64,000 nt of DNA from Cryptomeria japonica (lineage: Eukaryota; Streptophyta; Pinopsida; Cupressales; Cupressaceae): NCBI RefSeq assembly GCF_030272615.1, contig NC_081406.1, positions 482,391,900-482,455,899 on the forward strand, given 5' to 3'. Positions 25,101 to 34,250 of the stretch are shown here, piece after piece. Within the stretch, counting starts at the first letter, position 1. The number at the start of each line of letters is the position of its first letter. The position numbers were made by a program, and so were the translations under genes. Below the pieces are notes generated by a model. It worked only from the letters and a program-made list of their open reading frames with translations, was not told the DNA's origin and searched no databases.

Positions 25101-25350
25101 TCTTTGAGTATACCGGTTTACATCCTTTAGTTCTTCTCTTGATTTCTTGCTTTGTCTTGCCAGTGGTCCTTTTTTACTAGTACATGATGCATTTCATGTG
25201 TATGAATAACTTACCTTCAATCTGCTTACATACATATGGATTGACATTAGCATGTCTTACTTCTTCTATACCAGTCACCACTTCTTATTCACTTGTGACA
25301 ATGCCAAACTAGTTGACATCAATGACAACTTAATGCCAATAATGCCAATA
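22122..25350 (-). repeat. 5' LTR of the Copia element, rearranged
   Basis: The ends match the 3' LTR (22122-22210 and 24036-25350). The middle 280 bp of the 3' LTR version (about 14950-15240) is absent and replaced by about 1.8 kb of unrelated sequence. The outer end carries a short duplication, AATGCCAATAATGCCAATA. Confidence 0.8.
22217..24030 (+). mobile_element. Foreign segment in the 5' LTR, ending in another LTR
   Basis: The right part (about 22800-24030) is LTR-like in plus orientation: strings such as aatcccctaatcgggt, ctctaacaaggtg and ccgtggtttttacc, then the signature CTGATTCACCCCCCCTCTTAG at 23977. A related LTR lies at 42790-43806. The left part (22217-22780) is unrecognised. I find no TSD, so the boundaries are approximate and the event may be a recombination rather than a clean insertion. 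Confidence 0.55.
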
Positions 25351-25564
25351 AGGGCAACCCTAATAGAAAAATTGGGTTATGAAGGTGGTAGTATGGGTCC
25401 CCAAGGAGAAGGAAACTAGATGCCACTGTCGACAAAACTTGTTCCAAGAAAATATGGTGAGAAACCAGTCATTGGAGGTGAATCATCACAAGAAGGTATT
25501 ACTCATAACCTTGCTTCTTATTTTGTTAAATCTTCAAATCTAGTTTATGTAGACACTTAGATTC
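25351..25564 (+). pseudogene. Unknown retroelement-associated protein, middle fragment
   Basis: A 209-bp exon-like fragment between two insertions. It continues the frame of 14886 (TLIEKLGYEGGSMGPQ, then TAG at about 25418, then KYGEKPVIGGESSQEG) up to the solo LTR at 25565. Frame continuity on both sides shows the Copia element and the solo LTR entered the same gene at two nearby places. Confidence 0.6.
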
Positions 25565-26615
25565 TGTTGGTATTTTGGTATGGTTTTGTCATTGATGTCA
25601 ACACCTACTAAAACACTAGCAATTTGGAGATCCAGTAGCATTCACCAACAAGCAAGTAACTATTGCACAGTTACCAGTATATGGTACACCGATAGGATAT
25701 AATGATCACTGACACTTGGAAAGATATGGAAAACACTTGGTAATATCGAAGACGTTGTGTGGACATCTTGTCTTAATGAATTAATCATTGGTATATTCAT
25801 ATTTTCATATTTGCTTTTACTAGTAAATAGGTCCAGGGTTGCACCGGCAGGTTTATCTTTTCCAGATCAGCACAACATACTATGAAGATGATTAATTATT
25901 GTTGTAAATGCATTAAGCCGACATGTTCAATCGGTTATTGCATTGGATATTATATTGTTTGTAAAATGTTTTTATTGTAATATCTTGTAGAGCTGACCTA
26001 CTAAAATTGGTCTTAGGTTATGGTATAAATGTAAGATCTTATTTGTAAGATCAAATGTGGAATGCAAAAAAGAATTGTGTGAAGGTATATGCGAGATTAA
26101 GCAGAGCAATACACACAAACATCATTTGAAGGTGAAGCTAAGTTTTTGTGAAAGCATATCAGCATTACACTGGTACTGAATACAACATATGAAGATGCTA
26201 TTTTGAGTAGTACATTCTTATTGGATTTAACCATCCACTTGTAGTCAGTGTGACTCCCATTTTGTGATTGAGCAGTGAGCTCTAGGCGCTTGGCCTTTCT
26301 ACATGTGCAGACCCTATTTATGTACACTTACTATCTACAGTAGTATCATCTGATTGTGGGTAAGGTTTCCCACCATGGTTTTTCCCCTTACAGGGTTTCC
26401 ACGTACAAATATTGGTGTTGTGTGTTGTGGATGACTTTGTGTTTATGTTTCATGCACTAATCTTTACCGGTATAGCAATTAACTGTTAAAACTGTCTATC
26501 AACATACTTAACTGGTTTACCGGTATTAAGCATTAAGTTGGTTAAGTTGTTTTTGGTTTGAATTTATTTGACAACTGATTCACCTCCCCCTCTCAGTTGT
26601 CCCCGGGACCTAACA
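25565..26615 (+). mobile_element. Solo LTR (1,051 bp), same family as 6548-7604
   Basis: It starts TGTTGGTATT and ends GACCTAACA, with near-matching TSDs GATTC (25560-25564) and GGTTC (26616-26620). A TATAAA lies at 26024-26029. It aligns along its length with the solo LTR at 6548-7604, with scattered mismatches. It interrupts the unknown plus-strand gene. Confidence 0.85.
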
Positions 26616-28696
26616 GGTTCAATCACAAACACTAGCATAACAGGGTAATCCTATTGGTGGTGAATCAAGTTCCAACGCAAGTGCCACTAGTGGGGAATCT
26701 GGGGATATTATGCACACTTATATTCAATCACAACTAGAATATTGGATTGGTCATGGTGTTGAATCAAGTGCCATTGTCATTGGTGTGGATGGTACCAACA
26801 CTCAAATACATTCACAATGAGAACATGGTATTGGTATTGAATCAAGTGCCACTGTCGTTGGTGAGGATGACATGGGTACTAGTACTAGTTTTCGCGAACA
26901 AGAGAAACAACAAGAAATATCTCATCAGAGGCCAACTATAGAAGATATTATACACTTACAAAATCCCATGGGTAGTGATCAAGGCAGTGTGAAGAAGTGA
27001 AAGGTTATGAAAAAATGGTGAGTACAACATGATCTCTATCCATTGCCACTCCAAATATATTATTTGAAGCTTCTAAACAAACCCCTCAAAAGAGTCCAAA
27101 AACTCCACTTGCAAGTGAAAATGGCACAAGATTACGAATGGGTGTTGTTAATCCTCAAAATGCATTAGTTAGAAACACAGGCATAGGTGGAGGTGTGTAC
27201 ATTGCTGCAAATGCTATTTCACCTTTGAAACATTCAATTGCGTCAGCAACCCCAGGTTTTCATTGCAATACTTACTTTGAAGAATTTGTACAAAAATTAA
27301 ATATGAATAAATAAAAAAAGATTAAATTGAAGAGGGATGTGACTACTGCTGCTTCTAAGGAATGACCTGTATCGAACATGGTAATTTCCACATATGACCT
27401 AAACAATGAGATGATGGATTACATGGTTCTTGTGCCCTTAGATAATATTCAAAATCTACCATAGAGTCAGATAGATCCCTCTCAATTTCACGTTAGCACC
27501 TTCCATTTGGATTTTTCCAAAGCAAAAAAAGTGGACAAAATTAATATGTCAAAAAAGAACAACGAAGTGGTCTACACAACACTGGTCAAGATGGAGAGAG
27601 AGAATTAAGTTGGAGAAATGAATAGAAAAGTTACAGGAAGACTTGGAAAATGAGAAAGCAAAGAGGAAATCAATAGATAACAAGTAGATTGAATTACAGA
27701 AAAGGATAAACAATTCTGACTCTGCATCAACAATTACAGAGCATGGATAGATGGAGGCACAACTGAATGAACTAAACAAAAAATTGGCTGAAAGCAATAA
27801 AGAATTAGACAATGAAAAAGCCACTTCAGCGAGATTATACAATAGTGTGGAGACTGTTGCTACCACAAATAAACATTTATAGGAGCAATTGGATCATCAG
27901 AGGGTAAAGGCAAAATAGTGGGAAGAAAAAGTATAGGAAGAAATAAAATCAAGTGAAAAAATGGGACAAGAGCCATAGAAGGATGAAAATATGATAAAAA
28001 CTTTGGATAACAAAATGAAGGAAAATTCTAAAAAGACAGTGAGGTATATAAAAGAAAACATTTGGGGGAAAATAATGCAGAGGAATGACTAGTTGTGTTA
28101 GTGGTTTCAATTGAATGAAAGTGTGAGAGGACACTATGTAAAGGTCAAGGAATACATTGTTCAGAACAAAGAGGTTTGTTCAAGAGAGGAAATTCCAAAA
28201 CAAATTTTGCAAACACTCTACAAAGCTAGTGACAACTATATAGCAACAAAGAGAATTCATAGCCACATTGATGCCTCATTAAAGGCATCATCTATCATTC
28301 AAAAATGTGAAAAACTATTGGAAGTAGAGGAATGTATGGGTATGTCTGCAAAAAAGGTGATGAAGCTGGATGAATAGATAAAAAAAAATGATAGAGCTTG
28401 GTTTGGGAAAGAGTGCTGGTGCAAACAATCAATACATTGGAAATGTTGCTTTCAAAAAGAAGATGGGGGAGAAAATGAATAGTGATGTAGAGCAGTTTTC
28501 TAAGGACAGCAGTGAGGCAAGTTTTTTGGGTTACATCGAACCATTGATAACCTTGAATGCAATATTGAATGAAACATTGGTGTCAAATTCAGATTCCTCT
28601 TCCAAATATGAAATGCTAACAAATTTGCAGGTTGCTTACCATATGTTCCAACAAATTAGACTTCCATCAGATGCAGAGTGGAGTACCCTACAATAA
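26616..28696 (+). pseudogene. Unknown retroelement-associated protein, 3' part with coiled coil
   Basis: The frame resumes after the solo LTR. First come degenerate 28-residue repeats (IQSQ..., GVESSA, VVGED) to about 26900, then a stop-rich stretch. A Lys/Glu-rich coiled-coil segment covers about 27590-28080 (ELNKKLAESNKELDNEK). The cleanest part is 28111-28696 (KEYIVQNKEVCSREEIPK; GYIEPLITLNAILNETL). In-frame stops are frequent. The coding remnant ends at TAA near 28694-28696. Layout globular N-terminus, linker, coiled coil, helical C-terminus resembles the minus-strand copy that faces it. Confidence 0.55.
26620..26890 (+). repeat. Degenerate 84-bp (28-codon) coding repeats
   Basis: attcaatcacaa at 26722 recurs as atacattcacaa at 26806, 84 bp apart, followed in both by a GVESSA-VVGxD-type block; a third, more diverged copy begins at about 26617. 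The period is a multiple of three, as expected for repeats that grew while the frame was in use. Confidence 0.65.
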
Positions 28697-29185
28697 CTTA
28701 CATGGTGATTTCATAATGTGTATTGTAAAAACATGCCATCCCAAAGATGTAAATTGTGCCACAGTGCCATGTAAACTTGTTTCTATGAAATAGAATATAA
28801 ATTATAATTTCTTCTGTCTTATATGACTATGTAACTTTGTTTTAATCTGATCTTCCTTTTAATTTTTAAATGATTATGAGAAATGTTATTTCGGTGGGGT
28901 TTTGTGTAATTGGATTATATTTTACTTTCCCATATGCAATGACAACTTGTAAAATAAATGACATATTCACTTTCAGCTGAAAAATAAACAACATATTCAC
29001 TTTAAAATCCAAGTAATGAGAAGTAGAACAAATAAAATTTATCCCATCATGGATACTGGAATTAATAAATGTATGTATGTATACATATATATGTAACATG
29101 TAGTTGCCAAAAAAAAAGTTCATCTCCAATTACAAATGGAGCTTTTGTTTTGTAAGTTTTTTTGAAAAGCTCTCTACCTTAGTAC
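28697..29185. other. AT-rich spacer between the two convergent remnants
   Basis: No ORF. It holds short simple repeats (atgtatgtatgtatacatatatatg near 29069-29093) and a short duplication of acatattcactttca/t near 28960-29005. It would contain the 3' ends or terminators of both convergent genes. Confidence 0.4.
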
Positions 29186-30672
29186 CTAGCAGGCCCACCG
29201 CCCAGAAAATTGTTTGACTTGCATCATATGATCATTCTTATATTGATCATGCACTAGTGCCACAATCCTACAAAACTCAAGCATCCAATACTGAATGGAG
29301 TAAAGAATGTCCAACATAGAATTCAACACTCCCATGTTTATAATGCCAAAAGTATCACATCCTCTTGTTGCTTGTCTAATATTAAGGAAAAAATTAGACC
29401 TCCAGATTGAAAATTTCTTCAACTCCCCTTCTGCTGTCAAAATAGGAGGAACCTATATTGGTCGGTTGTCATAAAAGCTCACCAATTGAATAAACTTGTG
29501 CCTAAAAAAGATATGATTTTGTATAATATTGCACAACTCAAAAAATTTCAGTAATTTTCAAAATGGAATTGCCAGTAATATTATCCAAATTTGCATGTTC
29601 CAGCAACAATTGTAAACATTTGATTTGAGGAGACCAATTTTGTAAGTAGCATCTCAATCTGACTATTTCCCTGATATGAGACTCATTCATTGTATTATGC
29701 AATGATTTATAAGCCACCCAAACAAGTTTAGAAACGTCGTAGATGCGGGTTATCCTATGTTCATGCATATTTCTAGTCATTACAAATGAATCATTTGTGA
29801 CCAGTAGTGTGGAAACAAAAGAGTGGAGTGACAAGGTATTATTCTCTTCTATCAAATCACTGACTCTCTTCTCCTCATCATCATTTGAACTTTTCTAAGC
29901 CACTTGGCTCCTTTTGAGCTCATCTTCCAACCTTGCTACTTTAGCCTTGAGCACCTTTATCTCGTGTGACAAGGTACTATTTTGTTCAACCAAATCACTG
30001 ACTCTCTTCTCTTCATCATCATTTTAACTTTTCTGAGCCACTTTACTCCTTTTGAGGTCATCTTCCAACATTTCTACTTCATCCTTGAGTGCCTTTATCT
30101 CTTGTGACAAGGAATTATTCTCTTCAACCAAATAACTGAATCTCATCTCTTCATCATCATTTGAACTTTTCTGAGCCACATTTCTCCTTTTGAGCTCATA
30201 TTCCAACCTTACTAATTCATCCTTGAGCACCTTTATCTCCTGTGACAAGGTGTTATTCTTTTCAACCAAATCAATTACTCTCTTCTCTTCATCATCTTTT
30301 GAACTTTTTTCAACCACTTTTCTCATTTTGAGCTCATCTTCCAACCTTGCTACTTCAGCCTTGAGCGCCTTTATCTCTTGAAGTGAACTTGAAGCAACAA
30401 AAGAAGTTGAAGTAGGATGTGGAGAAGGTAGGAGTGACACCACCTTATTATACTCCCGCAGCAATTTTTCATTTTGAAGTTTTAACTTACTCAAATCTTC
30501 CTTAAGCTTGTTAACATCTGCCCAAGAAGTCATTGTCTCTTTTGTTAAGAGCATTTCATATCTATTAGGAGGTCTCATTTTCATAACAGTCAAGTTACTG
30601 GTAAGATCTCCTACCCTCTTCTTAATCTAGGCTTTCTGAATTTGGTCATCATTAAATATTGACCACACTACC
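29186..30672 (-). pseudogene. Unknown retroelement-associated protein, C-terminal part (minus-strand copy)
   Basis: The 3' part of a second member of the family, reading leftward. The frame enters from the right of the solo LTR (VVWSIFNDDQIQK), continues with KMRPPNRYEMLLTKETM at 30590, then KLKLQNEKLLREYNK, and then four 46-residue coiled-coil repeats. A globular or helical end follows (RIYDVSKLVWVAYKSLHN at 29750, GVLNSMLDILYSIQYWMLEF at 29330). Stops at 30024, 29895, 29538 and 29186 break it. Removing the solo LTR and one TSD restores the link to 32101-32616. Confidence 0.55.
29829..30393 (-). repeat. Four tandem 138-bp repeats coding a coiled coil
   Basis: The word catcttccaa (or catattccaa) occurs at 29921, 30059, 30197 and 30335, exactly 138 bp (46 codons) apart. 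Each unit encodes DEEKR..LVEENNTLSQEIK.LKDE..RLE.ELKR..AQKS-type sequence, strongly heptad-like. The exact codon-multiple period implies expansion while the protein was translated. Confidence 0.9.
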
Positions 30673-32100
30673 TATAATAGGGAATTTGAGCATAAGATTC
30701 ATAAACTATATTAGCTAACCACAAAAACTAATAGGCTATGAAAGAAATCCCAATACATGCAATAGAAGAAGGAAAAGCAAGATTTCAACATAAACATGCA
30801 AACCATATGAAGAAAACTCCTTCCTTGACCTCCATTGTTCTTCTTTCTCCTCCAAATAGCGGATTTATGTGGATCTCACCTACAAGTGCAAAAGCATGAA
30901 GCAAGATTGATTTTGATAGCGCGAGGATACTAGAAGTGTGGTTGATCGAACCTTTCATTGAAGAAAATCATCCAATTTATAGACAAATTGGAGAGAGGAC
31001 AAGATTAGCATGAAGAGATTTGAAAGGAAATTCAAATCAAGAATGGCAAAATTATGACAAATGTATGACAATTTGCTATGCAAGGTGTATAACAAATTAT
31101 GACAAATTATGACAAGATTGAAATTCCTTTCCCATGACAAAAGGGAAGAGAGAAAATAGCTTCCATGATTGCAACAAATGGAAGCATAAACATAGGAGAA
31201 AATGAGGGAATGAATTTAGAGGAAATATTAGAAAAATTAAAGAAAATAGGAGAAATAGAAATTAGGTGAATTAATTAATAGGTTTTCATCCATTAATTAA
31301 TTCATGAAAGAGACCTAGGACTAAATAAATAGATTTATTTAACCCACAAAGAAGAAGAAAAGGATTAAATGAACAAATCATAAATCCCTAGAAATAAGAG
31401 GACAAGGAATTAGGTCAAGACAATAAGAAATTAATGTAGGTTCAATCATGATTCTGATTGACAAAGGACCAATGTTGATAAATGATTGAGATTGGTTGAC
31501 AGAAATCAATGACAAATTGACCAAGATTGACAAGGAGATCAAATTGATAGGCACCAATTGACGAGGAACAATGACTAATCGATCCAAATTGACATGATTG
31601 AAAAGGACAAGGATCGATGATGAATCGATCACAAAATGACAAGATTGACAAGGACAAGGATCGATAACGAATCGATCGCAAAATGATGAGATTGACAAGG
31701 ACAAGGATTGATGACAAATCGATTGCAAAATGATGAGATTAACAAGTTGATAATCGCAAATGATTACTAAAAGATGATTGAAAGATTGAAAAGAGGACAA
31801 AACCCTAATTCTATCATCGATTAGGATTGATGATGTCCAAAATGATGATAAATGAGCACGCACCATGATGTGATAGGATAAGATTGACCAAAATCATGAC
31901 TGAAGATTTCTATCGACAAGACCTAATTCGAATGCGAGGAAAATGAGGAATGAAGAAGAAGGACTCGATGCTTGCATATGATAAAGACCAAATGCACAAC
32001 ATAGAAGAAATGTTAATGTGACGCAAGAACCCTAAAATAAGGCAATGCGCAAATGTTAAAGTATGACTCCACAAGCATTGACCATTTTTAGATGTCTACA
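30673..32100 (-). mobile_element. Solo LTR, Gypsy-type (1,428 bp), minus orientation
   Basis: Perfect TSDs CTACC (30668-30672 and 32101-32105). The right end is GATGTCTACA; the left end TATAATAGG differs by one base from the expected TG start. A TATAAAT on the minus strand at 30975-30981 supports minus orientation. It contains a 47-bp tandem repeat. It splits the minus-strand unknown gene, whose coding sequence continues on both sides. Confidence 0.82.
31587..31775. repeat. 47-bp tandem repeat in the solo LTR
   Basis: About 3.5 copies starting at 31587, 31635, 31682 and 31729. The unit contains attgacaaggacaaggat followed by a cgat..atcgat palindrome. It lies upstream of the TATA box in LTR orientation, so it could be a U3 enhancer-like array. 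Confidence 0.8.
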
Positions 32101-32616
32101 CTACCAATCCCCATACCGAGGGCTATAATATGACCCAAAATACAACTCATGAGCTTTCTCTTTAGTTGGTAAAGCTGCCAGCTCTAAAGATTCCTTTCTT
32201 ATGGCGTGTCTAATAAAATTGCAGAAGAGAGGTCCCATCCTTCAAGTAACAAACATACACTATTCCTTACAAATTGTCTTTCCTCCTTAGGGGTCATTTC
32301 TATATGAAATAATTAATCTCCTCTAAAAATTCAGCTATAAATATATCAATATCATTGTCTGCCAGATTCTTCGATGCCAACCTTTCTCTTAGCATATTGG
32401 AAAATTGCTCCCTTTTGTTTTTTAGGACAAAGTCCCTGAAATCTCAATACTACACAAACTTATCATCAGATAGAAATGTAGAGAATGCCAATGGTCTAAC
32501 GTCATCTCCTACCTTAACTTTTTCAAAATTTATGACACTTTGTTCCTCCAATTCAGTGTATACCACTTTGTATGCTGGGTCAATCTTTTTCTTTTTTTAT
32601 TCTACCATGTGTATTT
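32101..32616 (-). pseudogene. Unknown retroelement-associated protein, middle fragment (minus-strand copy)
   Basis: Coding remnant between the solo LTR and the non-autonomous element. Readable pieces are EMTPKEERQFVRNSVCLLL near 32290 and KEKAHELYFGSYYSPRYGDW near 32130, with a frameshift between them. The second piece runs straight into VVWSIFNDDQ beyond the solo LTR. The part nearest 32616 is heavily decayed. Confidence 0.5.
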
Positions 32617-33406
32617 TGTTGGCATTCTACACTCTTATGAGAATAGTTGATGTTGTCATTGATGAAAACCAACTGGCAATCACCTGGCAACCCACCAGAA
32701 GTTACCGACATCGACAATAGACTTCTACATACACCGGCAGGCACTTCACCAGTAGTGGCAACAATGCATACCGACACTCAAACTGACATGGAATAAACTT
32801 TTGTTTATTGTTTTATAATGTAATTATCTCTTGTATAAGCTAACATGGCATATTATAAAAGACTCATATATGTATGAGATCTTATAGGTCATTTTGATGA
32901 TGTGTGAGAAAGGATATATGATATTTTTGTATAAAGTGATATAGTTGACAGCGAATGTTTTAGTTATTGACTGAGCTTAAACTGGTACTGAACCTGGCAT
33001 AGTTGATGGTGATTTGAAGTAGTACATTGTATTGGATTTTGATAATCCATTTTGTAAGTCAGTGAGACTTCCATTTTGTAGTTGAGTAGTGAGCTCTAGG
33101 CTGCTAGCCTTCCTGCATGTGCATGCCCCTCATTGTAAGTAATATTTCTTCATTGGTCAGTGAGTGAATATTGTGGGTCACAAATCCCACCAAGGTTTTT
33201 CCCACACCGGGTTTCCTCGTTAATATCTTGTGTTATGGTGTGTTCTCTATGTTGTCTATGTTATTCTTATTTGCTACATTAGTTCTCATTTACCAGTACA
33301 CTATTTTGGTATACAAAGTTCTTAATAAGTTTAAATATTCTCCTAACCAGTTAGACACTGATTCACCCCCCTCTCAGTGTCTTTGGGACTGTCATTAATT
33401 CTAACA
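32617..33406 (+). repeat. 5' LTR of non-autonomous copy 1
   Basis: It starts TGTTGGCATT and ends ATTCTAACA. A possible promoter lies at catatatgtatgag near 32866. The TGATTCACCCCC..CTCTCAG signature is at 33358-33378. Confidence 0.88.
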
Positions 33407-33408
33407 AT

Positions 33409-33420
33409 TGGTATCAAAGC
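33409..33420 (+). promoter_or_regulatory. Primer-binding site of non-autonomous copy 1
   Basis: TGGTATCAAAGC, two bases after the 5' LTR. It is one base different from the initiator-Met complement TGGTATCAGAGC used by the Copia element at 14887-25350. Confidence 0.85.
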
Positions 33421-33469
33421 CTGGTCCTCTATTTTCAAAAGCCTAAAAGCTTGAGGAAGATTCTCGAGG

Positions 33470-33913
33470 AAGTTTAATGGGAAATGCTTTAACTGTAACA
33501 AGTATGGTCATAGAGAAAATCAGTGTAGACTTAGAAATAATCAGGATATTAATGCAGCCACCGGTCAATGCTCCAAATGCAACAAAATTGGTCATAATTC
33601 AGAAAATTGCAGAATGAATGTGAAATCCTATGTTTGTGGAAGATATGGACATTTATCTAATCAATGCAGAACACAAACCGACATAGGATATGGAAAGGCT
33701 ATTTAGAGGAATAATGTGACTTGTTATGCTTGTAACAAAATTGGACATATTGCTAAATTTTGTAGAAGCAAGACTTCACCGGCAAACAATAAATGATCCA
33801 GTTTGAAAGGCAAAGAAAAGGTAGATGAGGTAAAACAAGAATTTTCAAAACAATGGATTAAAAAGAGAGATCAGATAGTTGATGAAACTCTCTATACTGG
33901 TAGAATAGAGTAA
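33470..33913 (+). pseudogene. ORF A, copy 1: four CCHC zinc knuckles
   Basis: Nucleocapsid-like RNA-binding protein fragment. Four CX2CX4HX4C units follow one another: CFNCNKYGHRENQC (33485), CSKCNKIGHNSENC (near 33570), YVCGRYGHLSNQC whose first Cys is now Ser (near 33630), and CYACNKIGHIAKFC (near 33724). A basic tail follows to TAA at 33911-33913. TAG near 33703 and TGA near 33795 break the frame. Compared with copy 2, the upstream coiled-coil half is missing, since the knuckles start only about 60 bases after the primer site. There is no capsid-type gag domain. Confidence 0.8.
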
Positions 33914-34250
33914 TCCTCTACCCGCAGGAGATTCTTCATCCAACTAAAAAGTAACCCTTTGGAGGTATTGCAACAAGTTGAAAATCATGCAGATTACCCT
34001 CGGTTGATGGTGAGAAAATAGATTTCTTCCTTACCTGCAGATGTGTTAATTTTTCACTTAACTGACAAGCATTTAATGTAGTTGGTAGAAGAAATATCAT
34101 TATAAATCAGCTAATTTCCCTCATTTTCAACTCACCAAATATTCAAATTAGTAAAGAGCGCAAAAACTGAGCGAAGGCATTCAAGGCGAAGGTGCGGAGT
34201 GATTTCCTCAGGCATTCAAAATATTTTCAAGCAGTAAAAGTTAATTTTCA

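Larger units (their letters stand above)
14887..25350 (-). mobile_element. Copia LTR retrotransposon, nearly full length, minus strand
   Basis: The element inserted into the unknown plus-strand gene. Near-matching TSDs GGGGC (14882-14886) and AGGGC (25351-25355) flank it. The 3' LTR is 14887-16559, the gag-pol region lies at about 16800-22058, the primer-binding site at 22109-22120 and the 5' LTR at 22122-25350. Domain order is gag, protease, integrase, RT, RNase H, which is diagnostic of Ty1/copia. The 5' LTR is much longer than the 3' LTR because it contains a foreign 1.8-kb segment. Outermost bases have drifted (TATTGAAC for expected TGTTGAAC). Stops and frameshifts in gag and pol make it inactive. 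Confidence 0.88.

Noticed and set aside
31587-31775. CRISPR-like regular repeats
   Set aside because: The repeats are head-to-tail without unique spacers and the genome is eukaryotic.
31378-31866. A 162-codon minus-strand frame rich in Ser, Ile and Leu
   Set aside because: It is created by the 47-bp repeat array inside a solo LTR and has no start context or domain.
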